Source of the DNA: JBGQAS01 sp963699305
GTDB lineage: Bacteria > Chloroflexota > Anaerolineae > Anaerolineales > Anaerolineaceae
Direction: 5' to 3'
NCBI GenBank assembly: GCA_963699305.1
Contig: OY969431.1
Span: 1,798,001-1,862,000 of the forward strand
DNA length: 64,000 nt
Shown here one piece after another: positions 37,195-46,978 of this stretch; position 1 is the stretch's first letter; each line of letters starts with the position of its first letter. The notes below the pieces were generated by a model, which worked only from the letters and a program-made list of their open reading frames with translations, was not told the origin of the DNA and made no database searches. Position numbers and translations under genes: made by a program.

Positions 37195-38383
37195 TTATTT
37201 ATCCACGCTCGCCAATAACTGCCTGACAACCTTGCAGGTATCCTCGAGCGCTTGCGGGTCCACGTGCTCCAGCGTATCGCTCATCTGGTGCCAGTGGGCG
37301 GTCTGATCCTGATCGGGTTCGGGCTGCGCCACCAGGGTGAGCGCCACCCTGCCCTGCTTGGTGGCCACCAGTCCGTCGGTGAACGCCTGCCCCGCCTTTT
37401 CGCCCAACTTGACGCCGCGCAACTGGCGCTTGACCCTGCCGATCAACTCCTCGGCATCCGGATGGGTGGGATGCTTGATGATCAGCCCATCCGAGGATAA
37501 CCAGGTAACCGTGCCCAGCCCGACTTCATCGATGACCACGTGGACAGCCTCCAGCCCCAACTCGGCAGCATGCAGCACCAGGAAGGTCTTCATCCCGTCG
37601 CAGGCGGTCTCCTCGCAGCCGGTGAGCGCCAGCCAGACCTCGGTGTTTTCAAGGGGCTTCCGTGCCACCTCGGCAGCCAGCGCCAGGCACACCCCAACAC
37701 CGGAGGCATTATCGTTGGCACCGGGTGTGTAGGAGGTGAACTCCGCCTGAATGGTGAGCCCCATTGCCAGCAACTCCACGAGGGCAGGTACCAGGAGCAC
37801 CCAGCGCAATCCCATCCATCCGCTCATGATGCCCAGGATGCCGAGCGCATAGGGTGAGCAGCATGGAAATGAAGGCACCTTCCAGCAGCAGGCTGAACAC
37901 TTTCAACCAATTTTCGGAAGAATAAAATACCGGCGTGCGGTGGGTATCCAGGTGGGCGCACAGCACCACGCGCTGTTTGACCCTGCCCTTGGGCGGGACT
38001 ACCCCGACCACGTTCTGGCTCCTGCGCTGCCGAAGCACCTGCCGCATCCAGGAGGTATCCAGGTTGGATTGCAGCAGCATGCCCCCCGCGCCCAGCAGCC
38101 CGGCGGCAGCCGGGAAGGTGAATCCGTGCCAATCCGGGAAGAACCACACCAGCAGCGAGCCGAGGATGGTAACGAAAAATGCCAGGGTGTACGGCAGGTA
38201 GGCGGAGGGCGAGCCGCTGAACTCCTCGATTGCCACGCGCTTCACGCCCACCTGTTTCAACTGCGCCGCGGCGTACACGGCGGCATGCCGCTCGCCGGAG
38301 GTGCACGAGCCGCGCCCGCGGACCTTTTTCGATAAGTACTCGATATGGTTCAGGATGACATCTATCGGATTATTCTTTGCCAT
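37195..38383 (-). CDS. M28-type peptidase with internal membrane helices, one frameshift
   Basis: About 395 residues in two frames. The N-terminal frame (to about 37865) has a short alpha/beta lead, two helices (LPYTLAFFVTILGSLLVWFF and a following hydrophobic stretch) and then AHLDTHRTP, the first zinc motif. The C-terminal frame (37195-37878) has two more helices, GANDNASG (bridging Asp), TGCEETACDG (catalytic Glu) and HWHQMSDTLEHVD (last His). Membrane helices between the first and second zinc motifs are unusual for M28. The break lies near 37865. It overlaps the end of the Hsp70 gene by 14 bases. Confidence 0.75.
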
Positions 38384-40442
38384 ATTTGGAAGCCGCCCAC
38401 TTTCTTTTTCCTTGTAATTTTTCTTTCAGCGTTTGCGGTCTAAGCATTTCTGCGACCTGTTCGCCGGAGAAATTGCCCAATAATTTTCGAATTTTCCCTG
38501 TTTTCTTCCCGTTTTTTTCAGTGGTGAGCAATTCCATCAACCTTTCGCAAAAAGCTTTTTCGTCAAGCGCTTTCATCACATTAATATAAGATTGGGTTGA
38601 ATGTGCATTTTGCCCGTTCACTGCATCATCGATAAAAGAGTCGGTCAATGCGATCGTCAAACCTTCCTGCAGGAATCTTTTCCCAAACAGGTAAATGTTC
38701 TCCAAACCATTCAGGTGTTTGGTCACAACAGATTCGGTCCAACTGCTTATTATGTCATTTTTTGCCTGCTGGACTTTTATGGCAAACAATTGGTCCAATT
38801 CAGCGGGCAATGTTTTCCTGATTTTCGACCATTTATTTTCTTTCAACTCAACCAAGTTCTCGAATTCACGAATTTTTTCAAGGGGGACTTCGTCCTTGAT
38901 TTCCAGTGCTCGGGTTGTGTATGGAGCAATGAGATCTTCATCGGGAGGGATGATTTTTACCGATCGCGTTCTGCCGGTTGATTTATCCGTCGCGCTTACC
39001 TTTAACATCCCGTCAGAATCGATGTCGAAACCCACCTCTATTTGTGGAACACCTTTCGGTACTGGGGGAATTCCATCCAAGCGAACAATTCCGAGGATAA
39101 GGTTGTCGCATGCCATCGGTCTTTCCCCTTGCAACACTTTTACATCCACCACGGTTTGATCATCATTGGTTGTTGAAAAAATTTGTGTGCGCCTTACTGG
39201 AAGTGTGGTATTACGTTCAATAATATGCGTAGCCACACCACCCATTGTTTCCACGGAAAGTGTCAACGGGTTGACATCCAGCAATAGAATATTTCTTTCG
39301 ATTCCTTCGAGATGCGAAGCCAGTATGGCAGCACCCATGGCAACAATTTCTGCGGGATCGACATCCTTGTGCGGCAACATTCCAAAAATTTCGTACACAG
39401 CTTTCTGAACCATGGGCATGCGGGTTTGCTGACCGGTCAATAACAGGCTTGACACTTCGTTGAGCGAGATTCCGGCATCCTTCAAAGCCTGTTGACAAGG
39501 AATCTTTATCTTTTTTACGATGGGGCCTGCGAGAGACTCCAATGTGCTGCGATCCAAATCGATTCTTAAATCGGTGTATTTCCCATCCCGTGAGATCAAA
39601 AACGGGACACAAATTTCTGTCTTTTGAAGCGTCGATAATTCCCGCTTGGCTTTTTCAGCAGCCCATTTTAAGCGTTGAAAACTGCCCCGGTCCAAGCGGA
39701 GGTTGACCTTGTCCCTTTTTTCGACCTCGTTACAAATCCATTCAATGATCTGCTGATCGATGTCATCCCCTCCGACCGACGTATCCCCGCCCGTCGCCTT
39801 CACTTCAAATACCCCTTCACCGACATCGATGACAGAGATATCAAACGTTCCCCCACCAAAATGCAATACGACCAGTATTTGATCTTGCTGTTTCCTGTAG
39901 CGATATGCCAGGGCAGCAGCGGTCGGTTCGTTGATGATCCGAAGGACATTCAACCCGGCGAACGTGGCGGCTTCCTTGACGGCCTGCCTCTGTGAATCGG
40001 AAAAATAGGCAGGGACGGTAAGGACGGCAGAGTCCACTTTTTCGGATAAAAATATCTCCGCATCGTTCTTGATCTTGCTGAGGAGCAGGCTTGCAAATTG
40101 AGGAGGGTTATACAGTTTTCCTCCCAAATCGATAACGATCCCTCCCCACTGGTTGAATTGAATCTTGTAGGGAGATGTCTTATCGATCTGTTGTATCTCT
40201 GCCGATTTGTATTTTTTTCCCAGGAACCGTTTGATGGAAAATATCGTTTCCAGGGGGAAAATTTCAGCCCGTTTCCTTGCCTCTGCACCCACCAATATTT
40301 CTTTTTTATCCGAGTCATAACCGATGATGGAGGGCGTGAAGCGCTCACCTTCGGCACTGGGGATGATGACAGGTTTACCGTCCTGCACCACGGAAGCCAC
40401 GGAACTGGTCGTGCCAAAATCGACGCCAATGATGCGTGCCAT
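38370..40442 (-). CDS. Divergent Hsp70/DnaK-like chaperone
   Basis: A 690-residue Hsp70: ATPase domain to about 385, substrate-binding beta-domain (LLDVNPLTLSVETMGG, DNDD-like region) to about 510, then a helical lid region ending in a Lys-rich tail without the EEVD-like end. Phosphate-1 (GVDFGTTSS), K71 and NEPTAAA are intact. In phosphate-2 the Mg2+-coordinating Asp of GGGT (D194 in E. coli DnaK) is His194 (LHFGGGTFD), and the adenosine motif reads LTGQQTRMP rather than LVGGQTRMP. No grpE or dnaJ is nearby. This is an accessory chaperone, perhaps with slow ATP turnover. It directly abuts the DinB gene upstream. Confidence 0.9.
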   Translation of the reverse strand: MARIIGVDFGTTSSVASVVQDGKPVIIPSAEGERFTPSIIGYDSDKKEILVGAEARKRAEIFPLETIFSIKRFLGKKYKSAEIQQIDKTSPYKIQFNQWGGIVIDLGGKLYNPPQFASLLLSKIKNDAEIFLSEKVDSAVLTVPAYFSDSQRQAVKEAATFAGLNVLRIINEPTAAALAYRYRKQQDQILVVLHFGGGTFDISVIDVGEGVFEVKATGGDTSVGGDDIDQQIIEWICNEVEKRDKVNLRLDRGSFQRLKWAAEKAKRELSTLQKTEICVPFLISRDGKYTDLRIDLDRSTLESLAGPIVKKIKIPCQQALKDAGISLNEVSSLLLTGQQTRMPMVQKAVYEIFGMLPHKDVDPAEIVAMGAAILASHLEGIERNILLLDVNPLTLSVETMGGVATHIIERNTTLPVRRTQIFSTTNDDQTVVDVKVLQGERPMACDNLILGIVRLDGIPPVPKGVPQIEVGFDIDSDGMLKVSATDKSTGRTRSVKIIPPDEDLIAPYTTRALEIKDEVPLEKIREFENLVELKENKWSKIRKTLPAELDQLFAIKVQQAKNDIISSWTESVVTKHLNGLENIYLFGKRFLQEGLTIALTDSFIDDAVNGQNAHSTQSYINVMKALDEKAFCERLMELLTTEKNGKKTGKIRKLLGNFSGEQVAEMLRPQTLKEKLQGKRKWAASKYGKE

Positions 40443-40940
40443 TTACGTTTTTTCCAGCCAGTAGCCGTTCATGTGACGGATGGTGATGATCTCGCAGATG
40501 TGGTAGGCGTTGTGGGCGATCACCCCATGGAAATGCATGTGGCGGCGCACCTTGCCCTCCGAAAGCGGCTGATCCAGCAGCTCATCGGGCAGGGATTCGA
40601 CATACTCCACAAGCTGCATGTTGACATCGATGACCTGCTTGATGGCGTTCTGCCAGGCGGTCTCGTCGCCGGGGTGGACGTCCTCCTTCCAGACCTTTTC
40701 CTCATCGCCCAACTGCGCTTTATCCACCTTGCCATCACGCATGAGCATGAGGAAATATTCCTGCCAGTACGCCATGTGGTTGACCACGCCCCACACGCTG
40801 TTGAACTTTTCCGAGGGGACCTGGGCGGCCTGCTCGCTGGTTAAACAAGCGACCGCCTGTGGAAAGGTGGCGTACCAGGCTCCGTTGGGATCGACCAAAA
40901 AACCTTCAATCGCATTTGCCAGATGTTGTGCTTCGGACAT
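40443..40940 (-). CDS. DinB-superfamily protein
   Basis: A 165-residue four-helix-bundle protein of the DinB/YfiT family, putative metal-dependent enzymes. Possible metal ligands are the His of VVNHMAYW and the two His of VIAHNAYHICEI, as in the family. It lies immediately upstream of the Hsp70 gene with no spacer, so the two are probably co-transcribed. Many DinB proteins use bacillithiol or mycothiol, but the substrate here is unknown. Confidence 0.83.
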   Translation of the reverse strand: MSEAQHLANAIEGFLVDPNGAWYATFPQAVACLTSEQAAQVPSEKFNSVWGVVNHMAYWQEYFLMLMRDGKVDKAQLGDEEKVWKEDVHPGDETAWQNAIKQVIDVNMQLVEYVESLPDELLDQPLSEGKVRRHMHFHGVIAHNAYHICEIITIRHMNGYWLEKT

Positions 40941-41409
40941 GGGAAATCTCCTTCAGGAAGATGTGTATTCATTATATACGGGGATAGCGGATGGGGACAT
41001 TAATTGATTTTGTAAAAACAAAGTCCAAATTTATAACTTTTATAAAGCTCGTAGGGCGGGCACCCGTGCCTGCTTTTTAGAAAGATAATGGCGACAAGTC
41101 ATTTTCATTCCTTGTTCCTCATTCCTCTTAACATATAAGAACCAAAAAATGAAGGAGTAAACAACCCCACCCTGCATCCATTTTTCTCTGTGGTACATTT
41201 TTCCACCGTCGACGATAAGATTGCTTCACCCTCATGGCTTTGCCTGAGGGTTCCCCCATGGGGATGCTCCGCGATCGCAATACTCTCCGTCCAAACCACT
41301 GCGAGTACTCCTGGTGACGTTCCGCCGTCTTGTGTATATAATATGGTTAGAAAATTCCCTGTTCCTTTTTGAGATAACACAACCCGGTACACCACAAAGG
41401 AGGATCATC
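40941..41409. other. 469-base intergenic region with degenerate repeat remnants, no gene
   Basis: I see no credible gene. Two stretches look like decayed copies of interspersed intergenic sequence: 41048-41075 (CGTAGGGCGGGCACCCGTGCC) and 41210-41300 (a decayed GATTGCTTC and CGATCGCAAT with CCTCATGGC). An AGGAGG ribosome site for the symporter gene ends at 41404. Confidence 0.5.
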
Positions 41410-42720
41410 ATGTCCACAGAACGCGGCAAGTCATTCAACTATGCCATCGGCATGTTCGGCACGTCCATCCCCATCAACATGCTCAAGACCTACGCCGCCA
41501 TCTATTACGTGGACAAGCTGGGGCTGACCACCGCGCAGTTCGCGCTGCATGCTGCTGATCTACACCTTCATCGATGCCATCGACAACCCGGTCTACGGCT
41601 TCCTCTCCGACCGCACGCGCACCCGCTGGGGGCGCCGGCGGCCCTGGCTGGTGATCGGCACGCCGCTGCTGGTGCTGGGCTTCATCGCCTTCTACAGCCC
41701 GCCAGCATTTCCTGGCCGGCAATTCCCTGTTCGCCTACTGCCATGCTGTTCTACATCCTCACCGGCACGCTCGATTCGGTCATCAACGCCAACTACGGCG
41801 CGCTCTTCCCGGAGCTGTTCCGCGACGATGCCAGCCGGGCCAAGACCAACGCCCTGCGCCAGGCATTCCAGCTGGTGGCCATGATCATCAGCATCGCCCT
41901 GACCCCGATGGTGACCAAGGCGCTCGGCTACAGCCTGACCGCCATCCTGTACGGCATCCTGGGCGGCGCGGTCATCCTGTACATGACCTTCACCTGCCAA
42001 GGAAGCAAGGTCCAGACCGATGAGGAAAAACCGCAAGCTGTGGAACAGCCTCAAGGACCTGCTCACCAACCGCAAATTCTGGATCGCCGGGCTTGGCCAA
42101 CGCCTTTTACAGCGCGGCCATGTCGCTGGTGCTGGCCTCCATGCCTTTCTTTGTCAAGTACACCCTGGGCATCTCCGACGGCCAGACCACCTTCCTGTTC
42201 GCCGCGGTGCTGCTCATCGCCATCGGCTGCGTGGCGGTCTGGGCCTGGCTGGTGCGAAGTTCACGCTGATGCCGGTCTGGCGGGCGGCGCTGGCCACGCT
42301 GGCGGTCGCCTTCATCCCGCTCTACTTTGCCAATTCGCTGGTCACGGCCATCATCTGCAGCGCCCTGGTGGGCTTCGGCTTTGCCGGGGTGATCACCACC
42401 ATGGACCTGATCGGCGCCAAGATCATGGACGAGGACACCGCAAAAGCACAACGTGCGGCGCGAGGGGATCATCTCCAACGCGCTGGGCTTCATGAACCGG
42501 CTGAACGGCCTGTTCACCAGCGCCGCCTTCTTCCTGGTCTTCGATGCTGTATCGGCTTCGAAAGCGGCGACAATCCCGGGCCGCAGCCGGACAACGCCGC
42601 CCGCTTCCTGCTGACGGTCGTTCCCGCCCGTCTTGATGGTGATCAGTTTTGCCTTCTCGTTCTTCATCAATTTCGATAAAACAGGCAAAGCCACGGCCGG
42701 CAGCCGCCGGCAGCGGAATA
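41410..42720 (+). pseudogene. Glycoside-pentoside-hexuronide (GPH) family symporter, multiply frame-broken
   Basis: The gene starts at 41410 after AGGAGG and runs to about 42720. Pieces of one twelve-helix transporter are readable in alternating frames: KSFNYAIGMFGTSIPINM, YTFIDAIDNPVYGFLSDRTR with the family RWGRRRPW loop, LFYILTGTLDSVINANYGALFPELF, WIAGLG, SMPFFVKYTLGISDG, and FAGVITTMDLIGAKIMDED with EGIISNALGFMNRLNG. The signature loops (SDRTRTRWGRRRPWL, the central ALFPEL) fit sugar/Na+ or H+ symporters of the GPH family. At least six frame changes occur (about 41546, 41720, 42010, 42100, 42250, 42455 and beyond). Decay and poor assembly are both possible. Confidence 0.7.
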
Positions 42721-42735
42721 GACAGGAGGAACACC

Positions 42736-43513
42736 ATGGCACTCATCCGCATCGACCACGTGCCCGAGACCGTCAAGGTCAACCTGCCGCTTGAACGTCA
42801 TCCTGCCCGACCCGGGCAAGATGGGCGACGTGCCGGTGCGCAAGCGCAAGGTGCTCTACCTGCTGCACGGTCTGAGCGACGACGCCAGCGCCTGGCAGCG
42901 CTATTCCTCCATCGAGACCTATGCCGGCGCCTACGGGCTGGTGGTGGTCATGCCCTCGGTGGGCCGCAGCTTCTACATCGACCAGCCCAACGGGCAGAAC
43001 TATTTCACCTACCTCGTCGAGGAACTGCCGCGCTACCTGAAGGATGTGTTCGGCCTGGCACCCAAACGCGAGGACACCTTCATCGCGGGCATCTCGATGG
43101 GCGGGTACGGCGCGTTCAAGGCCGCGCTGCTGCACCCGGAGCTGTACTCCGCGGCAGCCAGCTTTTCGGGGGCGCTTTCCCTGGAGATCATGCGCGCCAA
43201 GCCCGATGACCCGCGCACGCCGGAATTCGCGCTGCTCTTCGGCGACCTGGACAAGGTGACAGGCAGCGAGCACGACCCGGCGGTCTGGCTGAAGCGCGCC
43301 GCGCAAAACCCCTCCGCCCTGCCCAGGCTGTTCATCGCCTGCGGAAGGCAGGACGACCTGTACCCGATGAGCATCGGGTTCCACAAGGCGTGCCAGGCGC
43401 TGGGCATCCAGTCGGAGTATCACGAGGAAGACGGCAAGCATGACTGGCTCTTTTGGGATGCGCAGATCCGGCGCTTCCTGGCGGCCGTGCTGGGACCCAT
43501 GCCGACCTCCTGA
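42736..43513 (+). CDS. Esterase D/acyl-hydrolase-like alpha/beta hydrolase, N-terminal frameshift
   Basis: A 259-residue alpha/beta hydrolase similar to esterase D and S-formylglutathione hydrolase. Residues 1-18 are in one frame (MALIRIDHVPETVKVNLP); the frame then changes near 42790 and continues NVILPDPGKMGD to 43513. Catalytic residues are visible: LLHGLSDD (oxyanion loop), GISMGGYG (nucleophile Ser), GRQDDLYP (Asp) and DGKHDWLFW (His). AGGAGG precedes the ATG at 42736. It follows the broken sugar symporter and might be its partner in removing acyl groups from carbohydrate. Confidence 0.8.
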
Positions 43514-43548
43514 CCTGCACGAGGTGAAATACCGATGCGAGGAGTTCG

Positions 43549-44454
43549 TTGAACGCAACGGAAATTAAAAAAGAATATGCCTGCACCATCGAAGCACTGA
43601 ATGGCGCAGGCATTTTACCCTGCTGCCGCGCTCGAAAAAATCCGGCGTGATGGGAGCAGATGGGAGGGAATATCCCGTTCCTACCCTGGAACAGGTGCAA
43701 GGACTGTTTGCCGGGAATGCAGAGCTGGTGCGCAAAAAGACCGCACAGGGGTTTGACCAACTGGCAATGACGCCCATGGCAATGCCCCTGATGCACCTAT
43801 TCGACCTGTTGCCGCGATGTGATTTTGAAACACGCCGCGGAAGGAAACATATTCCAAACCAGGCGTTCGGCATCCGAGCCGCAAGTCCTGGTGCGGGTGC
43901 ACAAAGAGAAGCAGGTGTGGGTGTGGGACACCCTGAGACAGGCGATCGAGACCGGCGAGTTGGTATATTTCCCAACGGAGTACATGGTCAGCCATGGCGG
44001 GCAGAAAAAATCCGGGGTCATCCGCGACAGGCACATGTGTGGTATGCCCGGCTGGTCGGTGGGACTGGTGGAAAGCTCCCCGGTGATACCGGGGCAGGGA
44101 CAAGGCAAAGTGGTGGGGGGCAGAAAACAACTGGAGACCGGTCTTTCTCCCAACGAATACCGGCGGGTGTTGCAATCGGAGGAGTACCGGGGGGAAACGG
44201 GTTTGACACTGGAGGATTTTATGACGCAGTTCCTCACCCACCTCGCAACCAGCGGTGAAGTAAGCCGCGACGTGGCGGACAGCAACGCCACCTGGTGCCT
44301 GGCGCATTACCTCAAGATATCCTATGCGGACCTGGTTGTCACAGGGCGCTGGATCCGGAGCGTTGGACGAGTCCGCATGGACATGCACCGCTCCAACAAC
44401 AAGGAGTGCACCCAAAGCTTTGGGGTAGTCACGATGGTAAGACTTGGGGGATGA
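43549..44454 (+). pseudogene. Unrecognised gene, broken by two frameshifts
   Basis: I do not recognise this protein. A TTG at 43549 with AGGAG before it opens LNATEIKKEYACTIEALNG; the frame changes near 43605 into SKKSGVMGADGREYPVPTLEQVQG and again near 43815 into DVILKHAAEGNIFQ, then stays open to 44454. Together this would give about 300 residues without a signal peptide or membrane helix. Late segments include YMVSHGGQKKSGVIRDRHMCG and NATWCLAHYLKISYADLVVTGRWIRS. No similarity to a known domain was evident. It lies between the esterase and the PHP gene. Confidence 0.5.
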
Positions 44455-44520
44455 TCCTTGAAAACTGGTTGAAAACCAGCGCGCGCCGGGTGTTCACCGA
44501 TTCGCATATATAATTTCAGT

Positions 44521-45849
44521 ATGAACAATCCCAACAAAAACTCACTCATCATCCCCGTTTTCGTGGACAAGGCAAAGGAAGGCAGCTACATGAACGTGCC
44601 TTTCAGCATGCCGCCCGATACCGAATCCATCACGCTCGCCTACTCCTACGAGCGCCATCACGAAAGCGCCGCGGCGGTGGAAAGCGGAAATATCACGGCA
44701 CGGCAGGAAATCAATATCATCGACCTGGGGCTGATGGCACCGGACGGCACGCAGGTGGGAGCTTCCGGTTCCGACAAGCGCACGTTCACGCTGAGCGAGA
44801 CGGATGCCACACCCGGCTACCGCCCGCATACCCTGACGCCCGGCGAATGGCAGATCATCCTGGGCGCGTACAAGGTGGCGGCGGAGGGTGTGAACGTTAC
44901 CTATGAGATCACCTTTGCGCCCAAACGTCTGCGCCTGCTCAAAGGCGACCTGCATACGCACACCCTGGCATCCGACGGGGTGCTGACCGCCGGTGAGCTT
45001 GCCCAGCGAGCACTGCGGCACGGGCTGGACTTCCTGGCCATCACCGACCACAACCAGATGGTGAGCGCGGACGCCCTGCCCCACCTGCCGGGACTGACGC
45101 TCATCCCGGGTGTCGAGTACACCCTGTACAAGGCACACGCCAACTTCCTCGGCTGCGACAAACCCTACGATGAATCCTACCCGGCGAACGACCTGGAGGG
45201 CATCCGTGCCCGCTTCCAATCCGCACGCGTCCGCGGCGCGACCATTACCATCAACCACCCGTTCGAGGAGGTGTGCCCATTCACGCTGGACCTGAACACG
45301 CTGCCCTTCGACTGCATCGAGGTATGGAACGGACCGATGCGGGAATCCAACTTCAAGGCGATGGGGCTGTGGCACAGCCTGCTGGCGGCAGGCAAGAAGA
45401 TCGCCATCAGCGGCGGGAGCGACTACCACCGCGATTCGCTGTTCCTGTTCCCGGGCGGACCGACGACCTGTGTGTTTGCCATGTCTGCAAGCCCGGCGGA
45501 TATCTTATTGGCGCTACGACAGGGGCACGCGTATATCACCTTTGCCCCCAACGGACCCGCGCTGGAGATGACGGCGGGGGATGCCATGCTGGGCGACAGC
45601 GTGGAATTTGGAAAAGTGAAGGAGATGCATATCGCGGTCAGCGGGCTTATCACAGGCGATGTGGTTCAGGTGGTGACGGCGCAGGGCAGCACACCGCTGG
45701 TCAAGGCATCCGCGCCCGGAAGCTGGCAGGGGAAGTACGGCATGGCTGCGCCTGGCTTTGCGCGGGTGGAGGTTTTGCGCGGCTTCCTGCCCGGTCTGCC
45801 GCTGTTGCCGGCGTTGATCGGGAATCCGATTTATTTTGATAAGGGGTAA
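44521..45849 (+). CDS. CehA/McbA-type PHP-domain metallohydrolase
   Basis: A 442-residue protein: an N-terminal beta-rich region (1-140) like those in CehA/McbA proteins, then a PHP metal-dependent phosphoesterase-type domain with GDLHTHTLASDG, AITDHNQM, PGVEYTLY, TINHPFEE and SGGSDYHRD supplying the His/Asp/Glu metal ligands, then a small C-terminal beta-domain. Members cleave carbamates or phosphoesters, or act on unknown substrates. TATAAT (44509-44514) is only six bases before the ATG and no Shine-Dalgarno is visible, so a leaderless message is likely. It runs opposite to the isomerase/kinase pair that follows. Confidence 0.87.
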   Translation: MNNPNKNSLIIPVFVDKAKEGSYMNVPFSMPPDTESITLAYSYERHHESAAAVESGNITARQEINIIDLGLMAPDGTQVGASGSDKRTFTLSETDATPGYRPHTLTPGEWQIILGAYKVAAEGVNVTYEITFAPKRLRLLKGDLHTHTLASDGVLTAGELAQRALRHGLDFLAITDHNQMVSADALPHLPGLTLIPGVEYTLYKAHANFLGCDKPYDESYPANDLEGIRARFQSARVRGATITINHPFEEVCPFTLDLNTLPFDCIEVWNGPMRESNFKAMGLWHSLLAAGKKIAISGGSDYHRDSLFLFPGGPTTCVFAMSASPADILLALRQGHAYITFAPNGPALEMTAGDAMLGDSVEFGKVKEMHIAVSGLITGDVVQVVTAQGSTPLVKASAPGSWQGKYGMAAPGFARVEVLRGFLPGLPLLPALIGNPIYFDKG

Positions 45850-45973
45850 TAGCGACCAACGCTCAACAACAATGCACATAATACGTGGGATGGTCGCCCT
45901 ACGAAACTTACAAGAAGGATAAGAGAGATTCTTCGGTCGCAATAACCGCCCCCTCAGAATAACATGCGGAACG
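45850..45973. repeat. Intergenic remnant of interspersed repeats
   Basis: No gene. The sequence GTGGGATGGTCGCCCTACG (45883-45902) echoes, in inverted orientation, the GCCCTACG-type motif at 41050, and GAGATTCTTCGGTCGCAAT with CCCTCAGAATAACATGCGG (about 45925-45970) has the look of a decayed copy of a repeat common between genes in such genomes. Confidence 0.35.
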
Positions 45974-46978
45974 TTAGAGCGATAATATCCCCTGGCGCAG
46001 GAAGACATCCACAGCAGCGCCGACGAGGGCGGAGTTTTCAAAGGATTCCTTCACAACTTTTAAGTCGCGGATGGCTTCCTCGGTCATTAGGTGGCTGCGG
46101 ATGCGCTGGCTGATGCGATCGACAAAATCCTGGCAGGCATTCACCACCCCCCCGCCTATCACGATCATGTCCAGGTCGAGGATGTTGACCAGCCCACCCA
46201 GGTTGATGGAGATCAGGCGGATGACCTGCTCGATGATGGCGGCTGCGGCAGTATCGCCGACGGCTTCGGCATCGAACACATCCGCGGTGGCGATGGCACG
46301 TTCCTTGGATATGACCTGCAAATACGGGCTTTCCCCTTTTTCGGCGGCGCGTTGCCCGGCGCGGGCGATGGCGGGTCCCGCCACGAAGGTTTCGAAACAG
46401 CCCTTGCGACCGCAGCCGCAGGGATAGCCGTTGACCTCGTCGAGGGTCATGTGCCCGAAGTTGCCGGCAAAGCCGTGCGTGCCGCGGTGAAGCCTGCCAT
46501 CCAGGAACAGGTAGCCGCCGTAGCCGGTACCCACGGTTGCCCAGGCGACATTTTTGACTCCCTTTGCAGCACCCCACACCACTTCCGCCAGCAGCGCCAT
46601 GCGCACGTCGGTGGCGGCGAAGACATCCACGCCAAAGCGCTTGTGGATCAAGTCACCCAACGGGACGTAGCGCCAGCCCAGATTGGGAATGAGCACCGCC
46701 ATGCCGCTATCCTCCTCGAGGTTGCCGCAGCAGCTCACCCCGAAGCCGCGGAATTTTCCGGGCAGTGCGCGTGCCGTATCGATGGCTGAGGCAAAGAGTT
46801 CGATCAACGCTTCAGGGATGGCGCGGTGGTCAGCATCGAAGGGGACCGGGAATTTCTCCACCGGCATCAGGCATTTCCCGGAGGAATCGAGGATGGTGAG
46901 CGCCACCTTGGTGCCGCCGATATCCACGGCGAGCGCAAAATCCCCGGTGTTGGAGGATGGCATTGGTGATGCCTTCAT
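45974..46978 (-). CDS. ROK-family sugar kinase (glucokinase-like), atypical active site
   Basis: A 334-residue ROK protein. The ATP-binding DIGGTK is near residue 19, and the ROK zinc motif CGCGRKGCFE is intact. The sugar-binding motif usually NDxNAAALGE reads TDVRMALLAE: the base Asp is kept but both Asn are replaced. The usual GExGH reads GNFGHM. These changes could alter specificity or lower activity. It starts at 46978, where ATGA overlaps the stop of the isomerase gene; with that gene it would phosphorylate and isomerise glucose, or a related sugar. Confidence 0.87.
   Translation of the reverse strand: MKASPMPSSNTGDFALAVDIGGTKVALTILDSSGKCLMPVEKFPVPFDADHRAIPEALIELFASAIDTARALPGKFRGFGVSCCGNLEEDSGMAVLIPNLGWRYVPLGDLIHKRFGVDVFAATDVRMALLAEVVWGAAKGVKNVAWATVGTGYGGYLFLDGRLHRGTHGFAGNFGHMTLDEVNGYPCGCGRKGCFETFVAGPAIARAGQRAAEKGESPYLQVISKERAIATADVFDAEAVGDTAAAAIIEQVIRLISINLGGLVNILDLDMIVIGGGVVNACQDFVDRISQRIRSHLMTEEAIRDLKVVKESFENSALVGAAVDVFLRQGILSL

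Noticed and set aside
41100..41400. Short open frames in the 469-base gap
   Set aside because: Both strands open by chance in decayed repeat-like sequence; no ribosome sites or conserved features.
43549..44454. Prophage or mobile gene
   Set aside because: No integrase, att-like repeats or phage domains nearby; kept as an unrecognised gene.
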